DNA of 64,000 bases. Source: Aurelia coerulea. Its lineage: Eukaryota; Cnidaria; Scyphozoa; Semaeostomeae; Ulmaridae. The notes beneath the pieces were generated by a model. It saw only the letters and a program-made list of their open reading frames with translations. It was not told where the DNA came from and made no database searches. Below, one piece after another: positions 31,419-43,020 of the stretch (position 1 is the first letter of the stretch; the number at the start of each line of letters is the position of its first letter). The stretch lies in the NCBI GenBank assembly GCA_039566865.1, contig CM076952.1, positions 12,296,501-12,360,500 of the forward strand, given 5' to 3'. The position numbers were made by a program, and so were the translations under genes.

Positions 31419-32382
31419 GTTTGTTGAAAAACATAATTGCTAGGCAGCAACGTTGCACTGTTTGCATGCACAGGCACAATGATGCGGCGCATGGAATGAA
31501 TAAGAAAACAAGAAATATTGAAGGGGACTGTTCATTTGAATATCCGTGAGGAGGAGATTCTAAGGTATAAAAAAGTGGAAAAGTTTCCAAATTGGATCAT
31601 TGAGTTTCGAGAAATGAATTTTAAAGTTTAGAAAGAAATCATTTTCTTCTTTACATTGGAGCTTCCAGTGAAATTTGGCACTGTAAGGGTAACTTTGAAA
31701 TGTAACAAATCACCCTAGAATGGTCAGATTTCCATATACTTTGTTTCAACTGAAAGCCTACCATTTCATTCCTAACGTGGTTAAACATTGTGCGTGAAAA
31801 TTATGAAGCTTGTGTAACAGGACGCAAACAAATTTCCTACAGTTTTTTGGAAATTTCATTACCAAAAAACTTTATAGAAGCAACACAAGATTTTAGTATT
31901 GTTTCGGGTATTTAGGTTCATGAATATTGAAACTTCAATGACCCACGATTATTCCTGCTAAATGGGTCGTTCCAATTAATTGTTTAGTTTTTTCACAACA
32001 TGCTATCAAAACTTTGTTGTGAATGTCCTCCATGACCCACTACAAGACATATACTGCAGGGCTGCAGAAAGCAGCTGCTGATTAGGGCACTTCAGTTCGT
32101 AAGGCAACAGGGAAAAATAAATGCAATTAATACTTGTGATATATCACCGTTGTTTTGAAAATTATTGGGGGGGGGAGGAATGAGCCCCCTATCCCCCGCT
32201 TCTTACGAGCCTGCATATACAAATGTAATGTTGACTAAAACAAAATTATTTTATGGAACCTTAATACCAAATGGTTTTACTTGCAGAAAAATCATATCAA
32301 TTCAGTTTAGATACTCAGTAGTGACTATAGAAACATTTTACAGTTTGGAAACACCTCTGCTATTTTTCTTAACTTTTTGCAG

Positions 32383-32630
32383 ATCCTGCTGCAGAACTAG
32401 GAAAGAATAAAGCTGGAAAAGGCAATCAAAAAATACCATGGAAGATTGCAGAGGTCAAAGACGTGATGAAATACTTCCTATCCACGATTAAAAAACAGAC
32501 AGTACCCGGAAAGCTGGATTGTATAAAATGCATCAATGAGCATCCTATCTTGGCCAACAGAAGCTGGAAAAATGTCAAGGATTACGTTCGAAATCAAATC
32601 ACCAAAGCAAAAAGGCTTGGTGCCAAGTGA
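32383..32630 (+). CDS. Tyrosine recombinase-like exon 4
   Basis: After TTTTTGCAG, with one base from exon 3, it reads DPAAELGKNKAGKGNQKIPW and ends VKDYVRNQITKAKRLGAK then TGA. The pattern VPGKxDCxxC...LxxRxWxxVKxYVxNxI is the conserved tail of this family; two Cys and nearby residues may bind zinc. Confidence 0.6.
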
Positions 32631-33385
32631 CCAAAAGATATGTTTTTCAAAAATCGTATTACTTAAAATTACTGGATAGATCTGATTTTACTTGATAGCA
32701 GAACGGCTGAGATATTTCATGATTTTTCTTGAATTTTTATGAGCAAAGAAAATTTGATCTTACGAAAATCTGTTTTTTGCCAAATTGCCGAAAACGGGCT
32801 GAAATACTTTATCAAATCAAGAGGAATCTTTCACGCAGAACACTTCATAACAGTATTTAATCTCCTTCACAAGTTGTAAGGAATTAATGTTTTGATAAAT
32901 GCCAAAGTTGTTTTCATCCCATGGCAAGAAAAGTGCCAACAACATCTGATACCTGTGGAAAAGGTAAACTTTTATCACTCGGTGTAGTTGTCTCTTCACG
33001 ATTTGGGTATTTTTGTAAAGTCAGAGTTAGTTATATTCTATTAAGAAAACTCGAACGATCAGAAAATACTTTGGTCTTTCAACAAACGCCTGAAGTTTTC
33101 TTTATCCCAAGTTGAGTTTTCCCTGGAAATGGTTCTCCCTTGTCTTAATGATGCTTATGTCTAACAAATGATCAAAGTTCTTAGCTAAAGCTGAAACGAT
33201 GGATTTTCAAAATCTGTTCTAGTTTAGTAACTGTAGACCTGTCAAGTTAGATAGTTTTTGCCGCACCTGGTACCAATTGGCATGAAATTATTGCATGAAC
33301 ATTATTCAATACATTTGTATGACTTTTAGTATTCTTCGTCCGTTTGCGTTTTGTTATTGACATTACATGATTGATACTTGCTCTG
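32631..33385. other. No gene recognised
   Basis: AT-rich spacer after the recombinase-like gene, with only short frames. Confidence 0.5.
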
Positions 33386-33387
33386 TA

Positions 33388-34372
33388 CAGGGCTTCCAAA
33401 CAAAATTGTGTCCCGTCTGCCTGAAGATTGCGACAAAACGCAATAAGATTATCACCAAACTTTTGCATGATGTTGCTCTTCGGATATTCAATTAAAGTTT
33501 GCTACCATCCCCGCAAAAATCCTTTCAGAAATGATGGAGCTATGACCTTCAGAAGACCAAATTTGCCTGATGACTGAAACCAGCGCACAGTGATCCAGAA
33601 TGGCAAAATAATGTAATAAATGCCGAAAAATGAAAGTTCTCGAAATCAATCACACTGTAGCTCATTTGAAAGACCAATGATTGGCAGTCTAAATAAAAAA
33701 GGAATTATTAAAATCGGACCTATGAGAGCCAAGAAACAGATTTTTAAAGTTTCAAGAAATCACAAGTTTACAAATTTCATATTGAGAAGACAATCAATAC
33801 TTGATTTAGGGTAACTTCAAAATTCAATTTCTCTGCTCAAACAGCTCCGATTCTTGAAACAATTTTTTTATTTTGATTGTATACATTTCAGCATTATGTG
33901 TCTTTCATTTTATCGAAAACGAGTGGGAAATTTTCGCGAATTTTGCGAATTACTATAAGTACCATATTTGAGGATAAAAACCGATATTTAGGTAGAAACA
34001 GTTGAAAATCTAAAAGACGGGGTCAAACGGTGTCTTAGCAAAAAATATAAAAATTAACTAGAACATGTTTCTAGTGCGTGTGCCAAAGGGTATCTTTGGG
34101 AACTTTCTGTAAAAAATTTTATGGCCGTTTTAGAATGTGTGGTCATTTCCTGAAATGACATGTAGTCGTTACTGAAACCAGTGTTGTTTTACATTAACTG
34201 GATTGATATTTTAGATAACGCCCTAAACTCATTTCAAATTAAATACCAGTCATGCAGCTGAATTCTAGAAACTAGGATGAATTAAAGAAACTAAAAATCA
34301 AAATACATTAACGTATAGTGGATTGAAGAACCAGGAACTCTACTCTTTGTGACGTCTGGTTTCAATACTGCA
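33388..34372 (+). repeat. Left arm of foldback element
   Basis: Its complement is found at 35092-36160, continued at 39684-39790. Landmarks are ATGCCGAAAAATGAAAG, CAATCATTGG (complement side) and ACTCTTTGTGACGTCTG at the inner end. Confidence 0.85.
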
Positions 34373-35091
34373 TCAAATCATATCAAATTCAGTTCAGAGG
34401 CATTACATTCTTTCTTTTCACAGTTATATAAATACAAAGACTTCGCCAATGCTTCTCCTTGAGTTTTAGTATCATAATTCATCTCATTAACTTTTGCTGT
34501 AGGTTGTAGAATATGGCGCGCTTTTGCTACATTCTGGGCAGATGTTATGAGCATTCTGACAAAACGTCATGGATGTCATGTTGCACAAACGTTTGTCTTG
34601 CTCTGAATCCTGGGTCAATTTGAAAGCTGTGAACATGTTTGTTCCAGGCGTTAGAACTGCTTTCAAACCATACACCGATCGGATAGCCTTTTTTGAGAAT
34701 TCAAGCAGCTCCCAGTTATGGGCAAGCATATGGTGTATCGTAAGGAAATCAATTCTCTTCCGAGTGGAAATGTATTGCTAAGTGCAGCACCATATCATAG
34801 GTGAAAAGCTTCAGTCTATCAACGTTGACAGTCTTAGTGGTGTCTCTGGTGTCTGTAGTCTCGGAAACTGCGAGGCAAACGTCGAAGTGGCACCACAGAA
34901 TCGCAAAATTTGCCCTGTCTTCATAACTATCAAATCAATCAGATCAATAACCATTTGTTCTCGTTCTGAAGAAAGTACGGCCAAAATCAGTCAACTACAA
35001 ATACAACATTAAAGCTCAAGAGGAAGCATTAGGTCTAGTCTGACAGTGATAAGGAAGAACGTGGTGCTTCGGGTTTGAATTTGACATGATT

Positions 35092-36160
35092 GATACAGTG
35101 TCGGGTTCAGACGTCACAAAGAGTAGAGTTCCTAGTTTTTCAGCCAACTATACGTTACTGTATTTTGATTTTTAGTTTCTTCAATTCATCCTAGTTTCAA
35201 GAATTCAGCTGAATGACTTGTCTTTAATTTGAAATGAGTTTAGGGCGTTATCTAGAATGTCAATTCAGTTAATGTAAAACAACACTGGTTTCAGTAACGA
35301 CCACATGTCATTTTCAAGAATTGAACATACATTCTAAAACGGCCATAGAATTTTTTGCAGAAGGTTCCCAAAGATACCCTTTGGCACACGCACTCGAAAC
35401 ATGTTCTAGTTAATTTTCATATTTTTTGCTAAGACACCGTTTGACCCCGTCTTTTAGATTTTCAACTGTTTCTACATAAATATCGGTTTTTATCCTCAAA
35501 TATGGTACTTGTAGTAATTCGCAAAATTCGCGAAAATTTTCCACTCGTTTTCGATGAAATGAAAGACACATAATGCTGAAATGTATACAATCAAAATAAA
35601 AAAATAATTTCGAGAATCGGAGCTGTTTGAGCAGAGAAATTGAATTTTGAAGTTAGCCTAAATCAAGTGTTAATTGTCTTCTTGATATGAAATTTGTAAA
35701 CTTGTGATTTCTTGAAACTTTAAAAATCTGTTTCTTGGCTCTCATAGGTCCGATTTTAATAATTCCTTTTTTATTTAGACTGCCAATCATTGGTCTTTCA
35801 AATGAGCTACAGCGTGATTGATTGTGAGAACTTTCATTTTTCGGCATTTATTACACTTGCTGGATCACTGTGCAGCGGTCGGCCATTTTGTCTTACTGTT
35901 TTGCGTATCTTCACGTGTGGGAAGAAATAATTTCTGTGAGGTGAGAAATAATGGAACTCTCCGAGGATTATCGGAGTTTTCACGAGAGCTATGAAATTGG
36001 AGGCTGCTGTTTCATTTTCAACCCATGAAGCTATTCATCTCTGCAAAATAGTAAAACAAAATGGCCGAATGCTGGTTTCAGTCATCAGGCAAATTTGGTC
36101 TTCTGAAGGTCATAGCTCCATCATTTCTCAACGGATTTTAATGGGGATGGTAGCAAACTT
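35092..36160 (-). repeat. Right arm of foldback element (inner part)
   Basis: Inverted copy of 33490-34372, with a ~190-bp insertion at about 35881-36066 absent from the left arm. Confidence 0.85.
35881..36066. mobile_element. 186-bp MITE in the right arm
   Basis: The sequence begins GGCCATTTTGTcTTACT and ends with a near complement, (A)GTAAAACAAAATGGCC. It is missing from the matching place in the left arm, which shows insertion after the arms formed. TSD unclear. Confidence 0.7.
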
Positions 36161-36184
36161 CGAGGGGCAAATCACTCCAAAAAT

Positions 36185-36380
36185 AGCGTACGAGATTTTG
36201 GGATTTTAAAATCTCTTGAATTTTTGAAGGATTTTTGGGATTTTTGAGATTTTTTAAAGATTTCGTAAGATTTTAAAGATTTTAAAGATTTTGAAAGATT
36301 TTTGAGACTTCTGGCGATTTTCAAAGATTTTTTGAGATTTTGCAAGATTTTTGAGATTGTTTAGGCTTTCTCAAAGATTT
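36185..36380. repeat. GATTTTTGA low-complexity repeat
   Basis: About 20 imperfect copies of GATTTTTGA/GATTTTAAA. A second block in the same orientation lies at 39490-39655, near the other end of the hAT-like element. Confidence 0.8.
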
Positions 36381-36881
36381 TTAAAACCAGTAACTTCAAA
36401 CATTTGAAGATTTTGATACCGTACATTTGCTAGCTTTTTAAAATTATACCGAAATGTGTGCGATCAATGTCGCCGACCCTTCCTTTCCTCAATGTCCTTC
36501 ATAAATCTTTGGAAACATGGCTGAAGAGTTGTATTTTCCATTGCGGAGTAAAAGTGGGGATTTCTCCCGTCCTTGGCTCAGCTATTGTTGACACGGAGAA
36601 AAAAGATAAAGTACTCTGAGTAGTGTAGCATGATACCGACCTTCAACCCTAAATTTCTATTCGCTTGCAAAGCGACATTTTCTCTTGTAAACAAAAGAAT
36701 TTCCGTCTGCTCGGAACATTCCACTGATTGGAAAGTGGGATTTACGCAAGTCTGAGTTGAGTTATACAATGTTAACCTTGAAGGTTTATTTCTAAAGTTT
36801 ACCCTCCTTACCAAATGCATTCATTGTTTCAAAGAAACCGCTTATAAAAAACTGTAGTAGACTCTTCCAAATCAATTAACA

Positions 36882-37761
36882 CTATTTTAAACGGGGGGGG
36901 GGGGCGTTTTTCGCCCCCCTATCGGATTTTTTTAATAGCTCCCAAACGATGTCACCTACAATGCTGAAACTCCTTCACTTTTCCTAGAATTTAGTTGGCA
37001 ATCAGAAAATAGAAATTTCAATACCTATTGTTTGACCACGTGACCACCACATGCCCATATTTGGAGAGTGGTCGCAAAGAAATTCTTAAAAACGGCTCTA
37101 ATTTATTCCTTTGTTACTAAATCTCAAAAATATATATACCATTCGATTCGTCTCGATGAGTACTTTTCGTTTGATATATAAATTATTCATATTTGCTGAC
37201 ATCAGCAGTTTATTATTTCTATGACGCCACCAATCTTTATGACGTCATATTCCTAATGAATGAGTAATTTTTCATGCAAAACTGATGGAATTACCTCAAA
37301 TATCGATGAAGGTACTTGATGTCACCAATAATATGTGAAATTAATGGTTTTAAATCATAATTATTGAGCTAACAATTTTGCATTGAATCAAATGTTCATT
37401 ATTTAATTAGTTAATTTATTAGAAACCACAAATATCCGTACGAAACCATATGAAACTACAAATTAATGATATCAAGCAGGTATTTGGATGGTTTTTTGCG
37501 AATTTTATCTCGCTATTTGCTAATAATGGGCCCTTTTCTGCAAATAGCTCGATTTTGTCAAAATTCGCATTGTTTTTGGTTGCCTAGCAACCAATCACGT
37601 GACTATTGATTGATTGGTGCTATTTTTAGATTCTCCTTTATTTAATTATGACACAGTGCAAGTTTCATTGTCATAGCTGTTATACTTGCGGAGAAAAACA
37701 GGGGGGGGGGCGAAAAACGCCCCCCCGGTAGAAAATCACTTTTTTTACCCGGTTAAAATAG
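36882..37761. mobile_element. 880-bp MITE with GC hairpin ends
   Basis: Left CTATTTTAAAC then a G run and GCGTTTTTCGCCCCCC; right end GGGCGAAAAACGCCCCCC then ...GGTTAAAATAG. The ends are inverted, and each also forms its own hairpin around CGTTTTTCG or CGAAAAACG. TSD not found; the true ends may lie slightly outside. Confidence 0.7.
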
Positions 37762-38809
37762 GGTCAAGAAACTCTACTTGAAGCAATCAATTCTTGTCAT
37801 GACTTGCACAATGAATCTAACAGAAAGTACGCTACTAGCCCAAATATTACTAAAAAGTAAAACTTTTATTCATAAACTGGTTCATTTTTGTAATTCTTGG
37901 TTCAAAAGGTGGTCCTCAGTGAATTACGATAAATTGTAATATTCAGTTTTATGAATGATTAAGAAACTCTGCAAGTAACTACTACTATAATTGTGCCAAA
38001 AACTTAAGAAACTCTGCCACAAATTTCAGCGACAAGTTCTCATGAAAAAATTGGTGAATCGGATTCATGTGATTCTGACAAATGCGACTTCTGTTCAGGT
38101 CAAAAGACAGTCTTCTATGCCTGCGAGGCTGGACTTTCTTCAAAACGTCCTCTCGAATTGAGAAAGAGAATGAACTTTCCATCAACGCTTTGTTGTAAAT
38201 GCTCGAAACATGATATTCAAGAGACAGGTAGTCTGGGGTAAAAACTTCTTGTCTTGTTTGTAAATATTTTTAAAAAAGATTTTTAATTTTTGCCTGGTCA
38301 TTTTCTCTACTGTGTTCGAAATGAGACAAAATAAAGAGAAAATGCCCAAAGCCCAAACTGACAGACCTATGAATTATAGGTGTTTTTTGACTGCAGATTC
38401 GGAATCTACATGCTTGATTTAGTACAAATAATGGGGAGATTTCAGCTAAAATGGTTTTGAAAATTAGTCAATTGTGACGTCATGTCATCTATGACGTCAT
38501 GGAATACTTTTTCGAATTTCACAAAAATGAAAAAACTATACATCATTCGCAAGCTCTTCAAACGCTCTTTTCGACTATGCAAATCGGGTGAAAATCCCAA
38601 GTTAATATAACGCGTCAACAGTTATTGAAGTATTTACGGACATTAAGCCCTACCGTGACGTCATCGTTCACATGAATTCGAAACTTTTCAAAAATGGCGC
38701 ATTATCTTAAATGTCTCAAATTAATCCTAATCGCCTATTCTAACAACAAAAAACTTGAGTTAGGCACTTGCTTGGATGGTTAGCCTATTTTCCCTGCCTA
38801 TCACACCTC

Positions 38810-39255
38810 TAGACTTACGACTTTTTGTCCTTTGTTTCATACTCTGGTTTGTTTCCCTGCGTTCTTTGATTTGCTGATATCACTTGGTCAATAGGGACTC
38901 ATAATATTAATCTTAAAAAGTGGGCCCTCTTTAGGCCCGCGTAGAGTGGCCAATGGTTCCGTATTCACCAATTCAATTGCTAGAGTTTAGCGTTCAACCG
39001 ATAGGGAGGCGCTATTTAGATAGTTGTTGTTGTTGCATACAAAAATCGGTTGATACGGCCTAGTGTTCTTGTAGCTGCGATGGATCTGTTTTGTTTCTAC
39101 AGAGGAAGATTACTGCTTGAAAGGTATATATTTTGCAGTTAGTAGGCCAGGAAAACCTCATTCTTTGTACTAAAAGTTTGCTTTTCAATGCTTACCAGGT
39201 GATATCAGCAGATCAAAGAACGCAGGGAAACAAGGGATGAAAATTCATAAGTCTA
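38810..39255. mobile_element. 446-bp Mutator-like MITE, 9-bp TSD
   Basis: TAGACTTA at the left and TAAGTCTA at the right open long TIRs that share GTTTCCCTGCGTTCTTTGAT and TGCTGATATCAC. An exact 9-bp repeat TCACACCTC flanks the element (38801-38809, 39256-39264). Long TIRs with 9-bp duplications fit Mutator-like elements. The left TIR has a ~14-bp insertion. Confidence 0.85.
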
Positions 39256-39489
39256 TCACACCTCCCCAGCTCGCGAACGCGTGTGCGCATGTATTTTCTA
39301 GCCGACTCCCTGCCACGGTTGTTGTCTTGACGACGCAATCGAACACAGTGTGGACAAGGTCAGAGGTTAGAAAATGTTTTGCAGGATGTTTTTCGTGTTT
39401 CCTTCGATTTCATGGACACTCATAGTCACTTTGCAAGCGTTTGCCACCTTTTTTAAGTTTTCCTTACAATTTTTGATGATTTATCCAGA

Positions 39490-39655
39490 GAGATTTTTGG
39501 GATTTTTCTGGGATTTCTAAGATTTTTTGAGATTTTTTAGGATTTTTCTAAGATTTCTAAGATTTTTGGAGATTTTCGCAAAATGTGGAAGATTTTAAAG
39601 ATTTTTAGGATTTTTGAAGATTTTTTGAGATTTTTTTCGAAGGTGTACGAGATTT
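39490..39655. repeat. GATTTTT low-complexity repeat (right block)
   Basis: Imperfect GATTTTT(G/A)GA repeats just inside the right end of the 3.5-kb hAT-like element. Confidence 0.8.
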
Positions 39656-40066
39656 TTGGAGTGATCTGCCCCTCGGCAAACTTTACTTGAATATCTGAAG
39701 AGCACTGCCATGCAAAAGTTTGGCGAGAATCTTTTGCCATTTTCTCGCAATCTTCAGACAAACGGGGCACAATTTGTTTGGGACACCCTGTAGATGTAAC
39801 TTTTCATAAATCTTGAAATTCAGAATTTAATCTTCATGCTATGCTGCTAGTTGTCATTGTTATGTTTAGTTTATTTAAGACTTTATACATGTTGCATTGC
39901 AGTCTAACCTTAAAGAATTATGCCATATTTGGTCAGCTGTAGCATCAATAGGTGATACACAGGTAGCGATTAGGTAGCATATGGTAACATGTTTTACTTC
40001 TTATGTTTGATGGGTAACACAGGTGAGGATTTACGATAAATTGATTTGTTTATTGCTGTGGTAAAG

Positions 40067-41430
40067 CACAGGTGGCGGAGAATGGTTCAGTATTTTTAAA
40101 ATGGAACTGTTCAGTTTTGAAATTAGTAAAAAAAAACCTTTCTTGCCAGTTAAATGTGTCTGATTTCTCTGCGAATCTGATCCACTGCTATTTACTTTAG
40201 TTAGGCCAAAACGACTGTTTAGTGTTGTTGCGGTTGTCTCAGAAATACTCAGCGTGAAGAGAAAAAGAGAAAGGTCTGTAGGTTCACAAATGGCCTCGCG
40301 GCTGGGCACATCTTCTTCGCCTTTTCCCGCTGCTCTTCGGCCACTGGCTGGCTACCAAAGCACATCTGACCGATGCTCAGCAACCCCTTTATCTTCTCAT
40401 GACCCTCTCATTTCCACTCGCACCACGCAAAAAGTGCTGAGCGAGGAATTGTGAACGCGGGTCTGCTCTATTTGCAACCTCGTAAGCATCGAGGAAGTTC
40501 AACGGAGCACGCCTTGCGCACAGCAGAGTTGCGCATATCAAATCTGATTTGCGCAGGCGCAGGCATGCCAGACGGTGATTTGCCCATGCGCAGTAGCGAG
40601 AATGCACAAGGCGTGCTCCGTTGAACTTCCTCGATGCTTACGAGATTGCAAATAGAGCAGACCCGCCTTCACAATTCCTCGCTCAGCACTTTTTGCGTGG
40701 TGCGAGTGGAAATGAGAGGGTCATGAGAAGATAAAGGGGTTGCTGAGCATCGGTCAGATGTGCTTTGGTAGCCAGCCAGTGGCCGAAGAGCAGCGGGAAA
40801 AGGCGAAGAAGATGTGCCCAGCCCCCGGGGGGGGGGGGGGGGTACTTCATTGTTAAGTTGTACTGGATGTGCCGCTCATATGGATGGGTTTTTTCATCCG
40901 AAATTCTCTACATATGGGTCTTTTTTTAACCACAATTCTGGTAGATGGGTAGTTCTTTGAGAATTTTCTAATCAATCGGCCCCATAATGATAATCCACGC
41001 AAAAAAACTGAAATTTTCCTTTGTTTCAAATCGACAAATTCATATACATGGGTCAAAAATTTCCTGATATTCATGCAAATGGGCTGGAAATGTTTGAATA
41101 TTCTGTCATACGAATGGGTCCTTTTCTCAAAGTCCAGATTCAGGTCGAATCATGTTGACAATGAAGTACCCCCCCCCCCCCCCCCCGGGGCCCAGCCGCG
41201 AGGCCATTTGTGAACCTACAGACCTTTCTCTTTTTCTCTTCACGCTGAGTATTTCTGAGACAACCGCAACAACACTAAACAGTCGTTTTGGCCTAACTAA
41301 AGTAAATAGCAGTGGATCAGATTCGCAGAGAAATCAGACACATTTAACTGGCAAGAAAGGTTTGTTTTTACTAATTTTAAAACTGAACAATTCCATTTTA
41401 AAAATACTGAACCATTCTCCGCCACCTGTG
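40067..41430. mobile_element. Foldback element with 7-bp TSD
   Basis: Ends CACAGGTGGCGGAGAATGG and the complement are flanked by GGTAAAG on both sides (40060-40066, 41431-41437). The left arm 40067-40530 pairs with the right arm 40600-40823 plus 41190-41430; a separate MITE splits the right arm. The loop between arms is about 70 bp. Arms are nearly identical in the inner part, so it is probably young. Short frames in it are arm-mirrored and non-coding. Confidence 0.85.
40824..41189. mobile_element. 366-bp hAT-like MITE (CCCGGGGG...TACTT family)
   Basis: Starts CCCGGGG, G run, TACTTCATTGTTAA and ends TTGACAATGAAGTA, C run, CCCGGG. Exact 8-bp TSD GCCCAGCC (40816-40823, 41190-41197). The interior holds about seven spaced ATGGGT(C/A) repeats. 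The opposite palindrome arm lacks it and shows the unoccupied site. Confidence 0.92.
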
Positions 41431-41542
41431 GGTAAAGTTGCGAACCAAATCGTATGTACCTCCATGGAAACCATTCAAATTATTTTCACTACTCTAGTGT
41501 TAACCAAAGATATGATTCAAAAAGGAAGAATGCGGAAGCATA

Positions 41543-42046
41543 GGGCTCAAATCTTTAAAAAGGTCGGTGTAAGATTCTATTACGGTTTCTCTCGAATTAA
41601 ATGGCTTGGAAGGAACTTAGCGTTTTTTACTGTAAATCTGCCGTGGCAATTTGTTGATATCTTGATTAGTTTCAAAATGGCGGCATTTATCAAATTTGAG
41701 GCTATGACGTCTTCAAATTTCTAAATCCTAAACCAGAAAAGATACTGATTTCTGCTTTTCACCATATTGTAGGCCTTCATAAACTATGGTTTTCTTGGAA
41801 GTTATATGATTTTTCCTCCTTTGGTTTAGGATTTGCGATGATTTAAATGTTTTCAAAATTTTCCATCAATTTTTTCAAAAATCATTAAATTGCCGTCATT
41901 TTGAAAAAAAATCAAGATATCAACAAATTTCCACGGCAGATTTACAGCAGAGTACTATAAGTTCCTTTCAGCCGTTCAATTCAAAGAAAAATGGAATAGA
42001 ATTTTACACCCACCTTTTCAGAGATTTTAAAGATTTGAGCCCTTTG
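41543..42046. mobile_element. Foldback repeat, ~190-bp arms
   Basis: AGGGCTCAAATCTTTAAAA...at the left reappears complemented at the right end. Shared inside are CCGTGG(C/A)AATTTGTTGATA and AAATCCTAAACCA, where the arms meet around a ~90-bp centre. TSD not seen. Confidence 0.75.
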
Positions 42047-42060
42047 CTGAATGAGGATAC

Positions 42061-42365
42061 ACAAGATCATGATTTCAGGATTTTATATATGATATTTCCT
42101 GACTATTCCATCATCAAAGACAAAACTAGTGACAAATCCAGCGCCATCATATAGTCCAATGTTGACAGTCCATTTATTTTCCGATTAAAACATTATTTAC
42201 GAACTTCTTGGACCTAAACCAAGATCCAGCTTATCGGATTGACAGAAAATGTTTCGGACTGTCATTGCTGAACTATACAATACCACTTGATTTATTTCTA
42301 GATTCGTCTCTTGTAATGGAATAGTCAGGGAATATCAAATCAAAAAATTAAAGTCATGACCTTGT
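42061..42365. mobile_element. 305-bp MITE
   Basis: Inverted ends ACAAG(A/G)TCATGA(T/C)TT and, further in, ATATTtCCTGACTATTCCAT. No coding frame. TSD not clear. Confidence 0.65.
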
Positions 42366-42759
42366 TTATCATCATTCTTGCTCTTTGGTTCATTGATTGG
42401 CTCTTTCATAAAAGTACTTTGCTGTGCGAGTTAATGCGTAGTGTTCACAAAACTTAAGTGGCACCTAAAATCTTATTTAGGAAAACCTTTAGTTCTATTT
42501 CTATTGTTTTGTTACTGTTGATAAAATATTGAGATGCTTGAATACTGGTTCCAGTGTCATTTGCTTTTAGACTCTTCCAACACGATTTCTTGAATGGTTG
42601 GTTCGTCTACCATTTATTTAAGCAAGCCATTGCAAGTATTATTCTTAATTGCAATTGAATTCTCTAAATCGTAAGATCAAGTCCTGGAAAATTCTCAGCA
42701 ATCAGTTTGGGGTACTGGAGATGTTGTTACGCTATCAAATCTTTAACAAGGATGATAAC

Positions 42760-43020
42760 CAAAATTGGTGTGTATATGAGGTCCCCATAGGTCCGTGTTT
42801 TAAAAATTAACATGAGGTTACACAGGTCCCCACTATGAAACACAGCTCGAGTACATACGCATTGTAGGGACCCTCTGCAAATGGGATAAACATCATGGAA
42901 AATCGTTTTTAAAGAAAAACAAAAAGGGACGTTGTGGGGTCCAACTGTATGTCCCCACAACTTCATCAGTCCCCATAGCGCTGGTGTGTATAGGAATTTG
43001 AGTCCCCATAGCGTCGGTCA
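42760..43020. repeat. GTCCCCA-rich repeat
   Basis: At least seven GGTCCCCA/GTCCCCATAG/TGGGGTCC strings on both strands within 260 bp, for example CATAGGTCCGTGTTTTAAAA. It looks like a dispersed repeat, not a gene. Confidence 0.6.

Larger units (their letters stand above)
27243..32630 (+). pseudogene. Crypton-like tyrosine recombinase gene, degenerate
   Basis: Four exons with compatible phases: 27243-27997, 29256-29728, 31311-31418 and 32383-32630, joined by GTAATT...TTTTTAG, GTAAGT...TTTCTCAG and GTTTGT...TTTTGCAG introns. The protein shows tyrosine-recombinase landmarks: box I-like NKRRGNEG, a beta-strand Lys in DKRGRKVPILM, box II-like KLRKYGAT, and MGHDL-x-VHREYYR with the presumed nucleophile Tyr. 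The C-terminus VPGKLDCIKCINEHPILANR plus SWKNVKDYVRNQI matches the tail of metazoan Crypton-derived proteins. Exon 2 has three in-frame stops (TAA 29593, TGA 29653, TAA 29695) although splice sites remain. Such enzymes cut and rejoin DNA through a phosphotyrosine; this copy cannot make full-length protein without readthrough. Confidence 0.65.
36161..39675. mobile_element. 3.5-kb hAT-like insertion with 8-bp TSD
   Basis: The ends CGAGGGGCAAATCACTCC and its near complement GGAGTGATCTGCCCCTCG are flanked by the exact 8-bp duplication GCAAACTT (36153-36160 and 39676-39683). The ends lead into GATTTTTGA-type repeats on both sides. No transposase frame is visible; other MITEs sit inside. Eight-bp duplications and short TIRs point to the hAT superfamily. 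Confidence 0.85.
33388..39790. mobile_element. Large foldback element with TA flanks, host of nested insertions
   Basis: The ends CAGGGcttccAAACAAAa and CAGGGTGTCCCAAACAAAT (complement) lie inside TA dinucleotides at 33386-33387 and 39791-39792, a Tc1/mariner-like signature. Similarity runs inward on the left to about 34372 and on the right through 39790-39684, then, after a nested 3.5-kb insertion, 36160-35092. Arms are about 1 kb and the centre is about 720 bp (34373-35091). Without nested DNA the element would be about 2.7-2.9 kb. No transposase is visible; small frames in the arms are mirrored. Confidence 0.75.

Noticed and set aside
33620..35847. Two similar 64-codon proteins starting MPKNESS
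   Set aside because: They are mirror images in the two arms of a foldback element, without motifs or splice context.
41152..41724. 190-codon frame
   Set aside because: It starts in a C tract of a MITE, runs through a foldback arm and ends in another repeat; chance opening.
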